Of a DNA stretch of 64,000 bases, positions 16,815 through 24,838 are shown piece after piece. The notes below the pieces were generated by a model. That model did no database searches. It was not told the DNA's origin and saw only the letters and a program-made list of their open reading frames with translations. Origin of the DNA: Oscillospiraceae bacterium (GTDB lineage: Bacteria; Bacillota; Clostridia; Oscillospirales; SIG627); assembly GCA_015063605.1 (NCBI GenBank), contig SVTV01000015.1:1-64000 (forward strand), read 5' to 3'. Every line of letters begins with the position of its first letter. The stretch's first letter is position 1. The position numbers were made by a program, and so were the translations under genes.

Positions 16815-17984
16815 TTATTTAGCGCTTACCTTTCTGAATGCAGCGATTCCTGCAAGAGAAGCAACAGAGATAAGAGCGAACAATGCGATGGGATCGCCTG
16901 TTTCAACAGATGTGCCGGGCTTTTCGTCTTCCTTGGGTTCTTCCTTAGGTTCTTCCTTGGGCTTTTCAGCGGGCTTATCTAAGTTGGAGTATACGGGAGT
17001 AGGTTCTGTACCTGCCTTTTCGGGAACTGCTTCGAATGTAGCCTTACCCTTAGCACCGTATATTGTAAGGTTAACCTTTTCGGGTGTGATGCAAACGGGA
17101 GAACCGTCAGCATAGTTGTTCTTTCTGGATCCTTCGTAGGACAAGATCTTGATTATTTCACCGCCGCAGATGTTGAGGTTAACTTCCTTGATAGTACCGT
17201 TCTTAACAGCATCGCCTGCAACACCGCCGGATGTCTGGGGATGTGCACCTGCATAAAGCTCACCAACAGTACCGTTGATCAAAGTAACGTCGATCGTTCC
17301 GCGCTGGGCTTCATCACTGATACCGCCGCCGTAAACGTTTTCGATAGTACCTGTTGTATCGATAACGATAGCGTTGCCATCATATTCATTAGGACCGTAG
17401 TTGTAGATCGGTATAGCTATCTTGGCACTTGCATCGCCGCCTACTGTAAGCTTACCTGTGCAGTAGAGGTAATCCCATGCGCCTGTCATAAGAGTGATGT
17501 CAGCAGATTCGTAGTTGAGTACCCAGTTGTAGCTTCCAACCTTAACGAGATCGTTGCCTGCGCCAAATACGAACTTAGCACCTTCTTTGGGGTTGAAAAT
17601 ATAAGTGTGATTGGATTCGATGGTAAGATCATCGAGTGTAAGTTCGCCGTAGATGGAAACGTGAGCGGAGAACTTCAATGTAGCCATATTGTTCTTGTCA
17701 GCACTCTTTATTGTAGTGGGGCAAGCAAACTGAGGCATACCTTCAGCATCAGCGATCTCGTAGTTTGTTCCTGCGAGAACGAGGATGGTGAGAGAATCAG
17801 CCTTTTCTGCCAAAGCAGCGGCCTTTGCCAATGTCTTAACGGGCTTATCCTTGGAACCGTTGTTAGCATCATCACCGGAAGCACCGAGATAGATGGTCAT
17901 GTCATTAGCAGCAGAAGCAAATATTGCGGGAATAAAGCATGCTACTAAAGCAACAGCAAGGATCATAGATAAAACTTTTTTCAT
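16815..17984 (-). CDS. Secreted beta-helix-like surface protein with C-terminal membrane anchor
   Basis: 389 residues. A Sec signal peptide (MKKVLSMILAVALVACFIPA) is followed by a repetitive glycine- and threonine-rich region resembling a right-handed parallel beta-helix: YLGASGDDANNGSKDKPVKT is the common DUF1565-like opening, with repeated turns such as IVIDTTGTIENVYGGG. A Pro/Glu/Lys stalk (KPKEEPKEEPKED) leads to VETGDP, a hydrophobic segment and a short basic tail, an anchor like those of other Clostridia surface proteins, possibly a sortase substrate with a non-LPXTG motif. It has its own consensus promoter and terminator. Function not recognised; binding of a polymer or host surface is possible. 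Confidence 0.72.
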   Translation of the reverse strand: MKKVLSMILAVALVACFIPAIFASAANDMTIYLGASGDDANNGSKDKPVKTLAKAAALAEKADSLTILVLAGTNYEIADAEGMPQFACPTTIKSADKNNMATLKFSAHVSIYGELTLDDLTIESNHTYIFNPKEGAKFVFGAGNDLVKVGSYNWVLNYESADITLMTGAWDYLYCTGKLTVGGDASAKIAIPIYNYGPNEYDGNAIVIDTTGTIENVYGGGISDEAQRGTIDVTLINGTVGELYAGAHPQTSGGVAGDAVKNGTIKEVNLNICGGEIIKILSYEGSRKNNYADGSPVCITPEKVNLTIYGAKGKATFEAVPEKAGTEPTPVYSNLDKPAEKPKEEPKEEPKEDEKPGTSVETGDPIALFALISVASLAGIAAFRKVSAK

Positions 17985-18031
17985 TTTTTTACCTTCCTTG
18001 AAAAAAATATTCGTCAGTTTGACTATAGTAT

Positions 18032-18060
18032 ATTATACACCTTACTTATCTGAATGTCAA
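18032..18060 (-). promoter_or_regulatory. Promoter of the surface-protein gene
   Basis: Minus-strand perfect TTGACA (18055-18060), 17 bases, perfect TATAAT (18032-18037), about 50 bases before the start codon. Confidence 0.88.
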
Positions 18061-18092
18061 CAATTTTATTAATAATTTTTTAATTTTTTAAA

Positions 18093-19865
18093 TTATATTT
18101 CAATTATTGTAGTAAGTATCATAGGCTTTCTCATGGTACGTGAATAAAGGAACTTTGTAAGGTCATCCTTTATGCGCGATTTCATCGTATTAATGTCCAC
18201 TATTCCGCCGTTCAGGCATTCCTCAATTGAAAGCTCGGCATAGTACTTTATCTCATCCATAAGCTCCTCGGATTCCTTCACATAAACAAAGCCTCTTGTA
18301 ACGATATCCGGCTCGGAAACGAGAAGTCCTCCTATGGTATCGACCGCAGCAACAACTACAATAAGGCCGTCTTGAGAAAGATGCTTTCTGTCTCTTAAAA
18401 CAACGCTTCCCACGTCCCCTACTCCGAGACCGTCAACAAGGACCTTACCCGAGGGAACATTTTCTGCGAAGCCTGCATATCCGTCATCGGTTATCTCCAA
18501 TACTCTGCCTATATCGGAAATAAATATGTTGTCTTTCTCTATTCCCAGATACTCTGCGATCTCCGCGCATTTTACAAGATGCTTATACTCGCCGTGAATG
18601 GGTATAAAGTATTTCGGCTTGACAAGAGCAGTCAGAAGCTTTATTTCTTCTCTGCATGCGTGTCCGGAAACATGGACCTCTGCAACTTGGTCGTAAACAA
18701 CACCAACGCCTTTTTTGAGCAATTCATTTATGATCTTATTGACAGTAACTTCATTTCCCGGTATTGCGTGGGCTGAAATGACCACAAGGTCATCAAGTCC
18801 AAGCTCGACCTTATCATGATTGGAGTAAGCCATTCTGTAGAGAGCACTCATGGGCTCACCCTGGCTTCCCGTTGTAATAATAGTCAGCTCTTCTGGACGG
18901 TAGCTCTTTATTCTGGAGATATCGATCAGCATATCATCGGGAAGGCGCATATATCCGAGCTTTCTTGCGGCTGTAACAACATTAATCATGCTTCTTCCCG
19001 TAATCGCCACTTTTCTTCCGTAGCGGATAGAAGCATCTATAATCTGCTGTACGCGGTGAACATTGGAAGAGAATGTTGCGATAATTATTCTCTTCTTGCA
19101 ATCTCTGAAAATGTTATCAAAGGACTGACCGACCTTTCTTTCACTCGGCGTAAAACCTTCTCTTTCGGCGTTTGTTGATTCGCACAGCATGGCGATTACT
19201 CCCTGCTTTCCGTATTCACCGAAGCGGGTCAGATCCATCATTTCACCTTCTATAGGTGTAAGATCTATTTTGAAATCTCCTGTGTAAATGACAACACCAA
19301 CCGGAGTCTTTATTGCATATGCAACGCTGTCTGCAATTGAGTGGTTTACCCTTATAGGTTCAACTGTAAAGCATCCGCTTTGGATGGTGTCCCCTGCCGA
19401 GACGCATATAAGCTCAACGGTTCTTTCCATTTTATGTTCTATCAGCTTATTCTCCAATATACCCAATGTAAGCAGAGTTCCGTATACGGGAACATTTAGC
19501 TCCTTGAGAACGTACGGAAGAGCGCCTATGTGATCTTCATGACCATGGGTAAGATATATACCTCTCACCTTATCGGCGTTTTCCTGCAGATAGGTAGTAT
19601 CGGGTATGACGTAATCTACACCCAACATATTTTCATCGGGAAAACCGAAGCCGCAATCTATAATTATAATATCATTCTCATACTCGAGAACGGTCATATT
19701 TTTGCCGACCTCTCCTAACCCTCCGAGGGAAATGACCCTCAAGGTGCCAGACTTCCTCGAAGTATCATCGTTCTCTTCGCTTTCATCGGAAAGATATTCT
19801 CTGTCGACTGATTCAAAATCTTCAAAAATATCTGCTGTAATATCCAATTTCTTTTTTCTTGCCAT
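18093..19865 (-). CDS. rnj: Ribonuclease J
   Basis: 590 residues, beta-CASP metallo-beta-lactamase ribonuclease that acts as 5'-3' exonuclease and endonuclease in mRNA decay and rRNA processing. LRVISLGGLGEVGKNMTVLEY opens the catalytic domain, THGHEDHIG near residue 105 supplies the zinc ligands, and IPIHGEYKHL and the later C-terminal domain are as in RNase J1/J2. An N-terminal extension of about 40 acidic/basic residues (DESEENDDTSRK) precedes the core. I chose ATG 19865 because GAAAGGAATAAT lies before it; an in-frame upstream ATG lacks a site. Single-gene unit in this window. Confidence 0.95.
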   Translation of the reverse strand: MARKKKLDITADIFEDFESVDREYLSDESEENDDTSRKSGTLRVISLGGLGEVGKNMTVLEYENDIIIIDCGFGFPDENMLGVDYVIPDTTYLQENADKVRGIYLTHGHEDHIGALPYVLKELNVPVYGTLLTLGILENKLIEHKMERTVELICVSAGDTIQSGCFTVEPIRVNHSIADSVAYAIKTPVGVVIYTGDFKIDLTPIEGEMMDLTRFGEYGKQGVIAMLCESTNAEREGFTPSERKVGQSFDNIFRDCKKRIIIATFSSNVHRVQQIIDASIRYGRKVAITGRSMINVVTAARKLGYMRLPDDMLIDISRIKSYRPEELTIITTGSQGEPMSALYRMAYSNHDKVELGLDDLVVISAHAIPGNEVTVNKIINELLKKGVGVVYDQVAEVHVSGHACREEIKLLTALVKPKYFIPIHGEYKHLVKCAEIAEYLGIEKDNIFISDIGRVLEITDDGYAGFAENVPSGKVLVDGLGVGDVGSVVLRDRKHLSQDGLIVVVAAVDTIGGLLVSEPDIVTRGFVYVKESEELMDEIKYYAELSIEECLNGGIVDINTMKSRIKDDLTKFLYSRTMRKPMILTTIIEI

Positions 19866-19937
19866 ATTATTCCTTTCTTTGTATATATTCTGTTTTGTAC
19901 ATGTCATAACTGAACGTACTGTATTTTATGTAATCGG

Positions 19938-19964
19938 GTGTGGATAATATCTCTGTCACACCCA
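19938..19964. terminator. GGGTGTG hairpin between the nucleotidyltransferase and rnj genes
   Basis: GGGTGTG pairs with CACACCC around 13 bases. It lies just downstream of the nucleotidyltransferase stop on the minus strand but lacks a strong T run, so its role as terminator is tentative. Confidence 0.4.
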
Positions 19965-19975
19965 TGAATGTCTTA

Positions 19976-22357
19976 TTAAAGTATTTTCTTTTCAACTGCC
20001 TTGCAAAGCTCTTCAGCAATTTCGGCATTATAGCTTTCAGCAAATATCCTTATGCCATTTTCCCGCATAGCTCTTATCTTCACTCTGCCGGAGTATCTGT
20101 ACGAAGGATCTCCGTCTGATCTGAACAGTATTTCTATTCCTTCACCGTCACTATCATTTACTGTTATCTCACCGCATTTTTTTATATCTTTTATAATATC
20201 TTTATTCATCGCAGAATTATAGAGTCTTGCCATGGTTTTAGCTCTGTCCACATCCATGATCTCTTTACTGACTGCCAGCGACTCGGGAATATGCGCTTTG
20301 ACTTCTTTCAGCCATTCCTTGTCAAATCTATGATGTGAAAAAAGAGCGATAAAATTGGCTGCGCATAAAACCCCATCACGCATCCAAAGGTTTTCTTTTG
20401 CACATTTTCCCGCAGACCTTACCGAGTTTTCGGATGAACGAGAATAAACTAACGGGAAAAAACCTGCTTTTTCTGTAAAATCCGTGAAAACGGCTTTTTC
20501 ATCGCATGAAAGGACAAACATACCGTCCTTCACGCTCTTTGGATCGAGTCTTTCGGTCAATACAAGACGGAGCGTATCAAAATCTAAATTAATTCCGAAA
20601 GCATTGACGGTACATCTATCCGAATTTAAGGAGAAATCAAAGTTTAAGTCTCCGTCATCTTTCTCTTTGCATAAAAAGCCTTTATCCGATAGAGATGCCT
20701 CAAGGATCCTTGCCGTTATTCCTCCGCCTCTTATCGAGAATGTGATATTGCTTTTATCGGCATCAGTAACACTAGATAAGACCTTATCAATGTTTTCACG
20801 GTATTCACGCACTGTCACCGCATCTCTTTCGCACAATCCGAAGCTTCTGTCAGAGACAGGAATATTCCTATGGAGCATTGATACAAATTTCTCTTCCGTT
20901 TTAAAACTGCATTCCAGAGACGATCTGTCATAGATATGCATTACGATCTCATCTCCGGCTGTTTCAAAAAACACAGCAATTTCATTTTTCGCAAGCGCGG
21001 TATAAGATGCAAGATTTTTATCGCCGGGAAACACAAGAGATGCATTGCATCCTTTCCACACACATCCGCAGGCGATCGCATGAGCTATTCCGTAGATATC
21101 CGTTGAAAACAGCAGAGTGATCCTCTTTTCTTCATCTTCGGAAAGAATTCCTGCAAGAGCTGCACCGATACGTCCGCAAAGCTCGTGTGTCATTGCGCCT
21201 CGTAAGCCAATAATCAAGCCGTTTTCCGCTCTTCGAACAATGTCGGGAGATTCAAAGGGCTTTAGATCTTTGAATCTGACGGAAGAATACGGTTCCGTAA
21301 AAGAATCTCTGAGAAGAATCACATTACTCCCGATCTCCGTATTGCTACCAAGAACGCAGCCCGATGTTATAAGCGCTCCTTCGCCTATAACCGATCCGTC
21401 GCAAATGACAGAACCGTTGATCCTCGAATTGTTTTCAACTATAATACTTTCGCCTAAGACTGAATCTTTAACAACTGCGCCGGAGGATATTACAGTATTT
21501 CTTCCGACTATAATATTCCTTCCGCCGCCGTTTTTGAAAAGATCGTCATCTATAACGGCACCACCGGCGAAAAATGAACGTGAACCGTCACGGAATGTGA
21601 CAACATCCCTTTTATATATATCAGGCAGATATGAAACCACTCTGCCGTAAAGTACATCGAAATTGCTTTGATAATAGGAACGCATCGTTCCAACATCAGA
21701 CCAATACCCGTTGGAAACAAACGCGAAAAGTCTTTTCTTTTCATCTTTTAAAGCGGGAAATACATCCTTGGAAAAATCATAAAATGTGTTATCATTAAGG
21801 TCAGAAAGAATACTGCGTTTTATTACATAGATACCCGTATTGACCGTATCCGATACTACACCGCACCAATCGGGTTTTTCAGTAAATTTCTCTATCTTAC
21901 CGGTCTTTTCATCACAAACTACTACACCGTACCCGATAGGATCGGATGTCCTTTTCAGGACGATAGTAACGTCGGCGGCGTTTTTCTCATGAAATGATAC
22001 AGCTTCTGTAAGATCTATGTCCGTCAAAGCGTCTCCACTCATAATCAAAATAGAATCGTCATTGTCATCGAGTAAAATATCACACGCCGCTTTCACTCCG
22101 CCTGCCGTACCCAGGGGCTTCTTTTCTTCACTGTAAATTATTTTTATACCGCAAAACTCGTCCCCGAAATGAGCCTTTATCATATCGCCGAGATATCTGG
22201 TGGTGACAGCACATTCAGATATTCCGTGTTTCTTTAACAGAGCAAGTGAGTATGCCATTACAGGAGTACCTAATATGGGAACAAGCGGCTTGGGTTTTGT
22301 TTTTGTGATGGGATACAGACGGCTGCCTATTCCGCCTGCCATTATTATTGCCTTCAA
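19976..22357 (-). CDS. Mannose-1-phosphate guanylyltransferase-like fusion with degenerate phosphomannomutase domain
   Basis: About 793 residues. Residues ~1-235 are a sugar-nucleotidyltransferase (IIMAGGIGSRLYPIT, KPLVPILG, MSGDALTDID), ~245-360 a left-handed hexapeptide repeat, and ~370-793 a phosphohexomutase-like region. In the mutase part the phosphoserine loop TASHNP is not present and the metal loop is unclear, so it is probably structural or regulatory. The same three-part order is known in Firmicutes and cyanobacterial MPG1-type proteins. It likely makes GDP-mannose or another NDP-hexose for surface glycans. Start is TTG 22357, with GAAGGGA nine bases upstream; this gives the correct family N terminus. 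Confidence 0.82.
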   Translation of the reverse strand: MKAIIMAGGIGSRLYPITKTKPKPLVPILGTPVMAYSLALLKKHGISECAVTTRYLGDMIKAHFGDEFCGIKIIYSEEKKPLGTAGGVKAACDILLDDNDDSILIMSGDALTDIDLTEAVSFHEKNAADVTIVLKRTSDPIGYGVVVCDEKTGKIEKFTEKPDWCGVVSDTVNTGIYVIKRSILSDLNDNTFYDFSKDVFPALKDEKKRLFAFVSNGYWSDVGTMRSYYQSNFDVLYGRVVSYLPDIYKRDVVTFRDGSRSFFAGGAVIDDDLFKNGGGRNIIVGRNTVISSGAVVKDSVLGESIIVENNSRINGSVICDGSVIGEGALITSGCVLGSNTEIGSNVILLRDSFTEPYSSVRFKDLKPFESPDIVRRAENGLIIGLRGAMTHELCGRIGAALAGILSEDEEKRITLLFSTDIYGIAHAIACGCVWKGCNASLVFPGDKNLASYTALAKNEIAVFFETAGDEIVMHIYDRSSLECSFKTEEKFVSMLHRNIPVSDRSFGLCERDAVTVREYRENIDKVLSSVTDADKSNITFSIRGGGITARILEASLSDKGFLCKEKDDGDLNFDFSLNSDRCTVNAFGINLDFDTLRLVLTERLDPKSVKDGMFVLSCDEKAVFTDFTEKAGFFPLVYSRSSENSVRSAGKCAKENLWMRDGVLCAANFIALFSHHRFDKEWLKEVKAHIPESLAVSKEIMDVDRAKTMARLYNSAMNKDIIKDIKKCGEITVNDSDGEGIEILFRSDGDPSYRYSGRVKIRAMRENGIRIFAESYNAEIAEELCKAVEKKIL

Positions 22358-22465
22358 CGATATCAGTCCCTTCGGAATTATTGTAAACGGCAAAAACAAA
22401 CCGTTTTTCAATATTATTCCGTAAAAGCGGGAGAATTATACCGAAATGATCATGTTCGATAAAAT

Positions 22466-23368
22466 TTATAAAAACATTTTTATAGGCTTGACGGCATCCG
22501 AACCATCAAAATCCCTTACCTCACCCAAAGCAAAGAAGATCTTGAAATTATCATACATAAGTATTTTTGCTCTTTTGTCATTGATATTCAATCTTGCTTT
22601 ATCAAGATATATCTCAGCTCCGTTTTTTGCAAGGCGGGAATAAAACTCACTGAGGTAGACCTTTTCAGCATCCGGAAAAATATTCTCAACGGGATACAGA
22701 AGATCGGAAAGTTTTTCGCTGACAGTATTCTTCAGGTCATCTACCGAGATGCTGTTATCTTTTGTAAAGCCGTGAGTCTCTACTCTTTCAAGAAACGACA
22801 TTGCAGCCTTCGCCGAGCATGCTTCGGCAATATCTCGTACAAGGGAGCGAATATATGTGCCCTTGGAGCATTTCACATCGATCAATGCCTCTTCTCCGTT
22901 ATAAGACAAAAGATCGATAGAATAAATTTCAATTGGTCGTGATTCGATCTCTATCTCCACACCGGCTCTTGCAAGCTCATATAGCTTTTTTCCGTCTTTT
23001 TTGATTGCAGAATACATGGGAGGCTTCTGCATGGATGAACCCTTAAAAGAAGCAAGAGCTGTTCTGAGATCATCGTCGGACGGACGCACAACGCTTTCTT
23101 CCGTTACCGTACCTGTTATATCATCGGTATCTGTTGAAATACCGAATCTCATTCCCGCAATGTAATGCTTATCTCCCATCATTACATATTCGGACGCTTT
23201 TACCGCATTTCCCACAAGTATTGGAAGAACGCCGCAAGCCATCGGATCTAGAGTGCCAGTATGTCCGACTTTTTTTGTATTATATACCTTACGTACGATA
23301 TTTACAGCGTCATGGCTCGTTATCCCCGAAGGCTTGTATAGATTCAGTATTCCGTTTCTTTCGGACAT
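22466..23368 (-). CDS. truB: tRNA pseudouridine-55 synthase TruB
   Basis: 300 residues. GILNLYKPSGITSHDAV is the family opening; catalytic D41 lies in GHTGTLDPMACGVLP; YSAIKKDGKKLYELAR and KGTYIRSLVRDIA are further motifs. It converts U55 of the tRNA T-loop to pseudouridine. The start ATG 23368 has GGAG eight bases before it. It is the last gene of the nusA-infB block, after nrnA, in the usual Firmicutes order. No ribF follows; a sugar nucleotidyltransferase gene does. Confidence 0.95.
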   Translation of the reverse strand: MSERNGILNLYKPSGITSHDAVNIVRKVYNTKKVGHTGTLDPMACGVLPILVGNAVKASEYVMMGDKHYIAGMRFGISTDTDDITGTVTEESVVRPSDDDLRTALASFKGSSMQKPPMYSAIKKDGKKLYELARAGVEIEIESRPIEIYSIDLLSYNGEEALIDVKCSKGTYIRSLVRDIAEACSAKAAMSFLERVETHGFTKDNSISVDDLKNTVSEKLSDLLYPVENIFPDAEKVYLSEFYSRLAKNGAEIYLDKARLNINDKRAKILMYDNFKIFFALGEVRDFDGSDAVKPIKMFL

Positions 23369-23388
23369 ATCCTTCACTCCGATTTATA

Positions 23389-24393
23389 TTATTCTTTTAA
23401 ATATTTTTTACACTCTTTGATGATTCGTTCTATTATCTCATCGGGAGTTCCGCTCGCAGTACAACCCGAAGCTGCCTTATGACCGCCGCCCCCAAATACT
23501 TCGCAAATCGCACTGACGTCGATTCCCGTAACTCCGTCATAATTGCTTCTTGCTGAGACCTTATATCTGCCGTCCGGCTCATATCTTAACATAAATGAAG
23601 CCTTGACTCCTTCGATCTGACGAAGGACAGAAGAAACGCCGTCCAATGTGTCATCGGTTGCATTGAGTCTTTCTCTGCGGTTCTTATCAAATACCGCAAA
23701 TGCCAATGTATCGTTTTCGGCAAATACCGCTTCAGTCACAGCCTCGCTTTCAACGATCATCTTTTTCTTTGGCTTTGTCTCGAAATTTACGCTGATTATC
23801 TTACTTCTGAGAGATGGGTTTATATATGGCATAAGCTCAGCGGCGCAAAGATGCGCAGATGGCGTTGTATTTGAGTATCTGAAAGCACCCGTATCTGTCA
23901 TCACAGCGGTATATATAGCCGCAGCAGATCTTTCATCAAACGGTACTTTAAGAAATTTATATAGGTCATATATAATTTCGGCACAAGCGCCTTTATCAGG
24001 GAAAACAAGCTTATTCCCGCACTTTATCGTATTCACCTCATGATGATCGAAAACAAAGTCTATCATTTTTTCAAGATCCGCCTCATCAAGGAAGCATTCG
24101 GGAATCCCGGAAGCTCTGTTAAGATCAGTAAGATCCGTAGTAACGATATGCTCGGGCTTAAAAGTATATGACATATTTTCAAAGTCATCTATGTAAGAAA
24201 ATTTCTTATTTGGTTTATTCTTTTCGGAAAAATATACACATGTATTCTTTCCGAATGATCTGAACAAATGTGCTAAAGCAAAAGAGCTTCCCACGGCATC
24301 ACCGTCGGGGTTGCCATGCGTGAGAATGTAAATATTATCATAAGTCACATCATCAAGACATGATCTGACCTTTTCAAAAAAATGTTTTATCAT
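23389..24393 (-). CDS. nrnA: DHH-family oligoribonuclease / pAp phosphatase NrnA
   Basis: 334 residues. THGNPDGDAVGSSFALAHL is motif I of DHH phosphoesterases, VTTDLTDL the second Asp motif, FVFDHHEVN the DHH motif, and the DHHA1 domain ends with FGGGGHKAASGCT. NrnA degrades nano-RNAs and 3'-phosphoadenosine 5'-phosphate. It sits between rbfA and truB as in many Clostridia. Complete. Confidence 0.93.
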   Translation of the reverse strand: MIKHFFEKVRSCLDDVTYDNIYILTHGNPDGDAVGSSFALAHLFRSFGKNTCVYFSEKNKPNKKFSYIDDFENMSYTFKPEHIVTTDLTDLNRASGIPECFLDEADLEKMIDFVFDHHEVNTIKCGNKLVFPDKGACAEIIYDLYKFLKVPFDERSAAAIYTAVMTDTGAFRYSNTTPSAHLCAAELMPYINPSLRSKIISVNFETKPKKKMIVESEAVTEAVFAENDTLAFAVFDKNRRERLNATDDTLDGVSSVLRQIEGVKASFMLRYEPDGRYKVSARSNYDGVTGIDVSAICEVFGGGGHKAASGCTASGTPDEIIERIIKECKKYLKE

Positions 24394-24418
24394 CGTTTCA
24401 ATTCAAATTATCGGACAA

Positions 24419-24456
24419 CGGGGCTGTCGCAAATAAGATCATTTGCATCAGCCCCA
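24419..24456. repeat. Stable GGGGCTG hairpin between nrnA and rbfA
   Basis: GGGGCTGTCGCAAAT pairs with ATTTGCATCAGCCCC around six bases, with one bulge region. No T run on either side, so it may be a processing or stability element within the operon transcript. Its left arm resembles the hairpin at 14446-14473. Confidence 0.6.
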
Positions 24457-24487
24457 GGTAAACTTACGCTAAAAGGATAAACGTATA

Positions 24488-24838
24488 TTACTCCTTATTA
24501 TCCTCTTCTATTTCATTCAAAATGCGTGCTATGCGCGCACCTCTCTCCGCACCGTCGTCATAGTAGAACGAAAGCTCGGGAGTCTGCCGCATGTTAAGTC
24601 TTACAGCAAGCTCGCGGCGTAAGAAGCCCTTGGCACTCTGTAAGCCCTTCTTTACCTCCGCAGGATCACCCGTTATGCATCCGAAGAATATCTTCGCAAG
24701 CTTAAGATCGTTGGTAACCTCAGCGGAATTGATCGTAACATAGCTCGAAGATACTCTCGGATCCTTGACGTTTCTGATAATATCGTTCAATTCCTGTGCT
24801 ACGCTTTTATTAATTCTTTCCGATCTGATTGATGACAT
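24488..24838 (-). CDS. rbfA: Ribosome-binding factor A
   Basis: 116 residues, KH-like small-subunit maturation factor. RSERINKSVAQELNDII opens it; KDPRVSSSYVTINSAEVTND and AKGFLRRELAVRLNMRQTPEL are the family motifs. Its ATG overlaps the infB stop (TGATG), indicating translational coupling. Normal length. Confidence 0.95.
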   Translation of the reverse strand: MSSIRSERINKSVAQELNDIIRNVKDPRVSSSYVTINSAEVTNDLKLAKIFFGCITGDPAEVKKGLQSAKGFLRRELAVRLNMRQTPELSFYYDDGAERGARIARILNEIEEDNKE

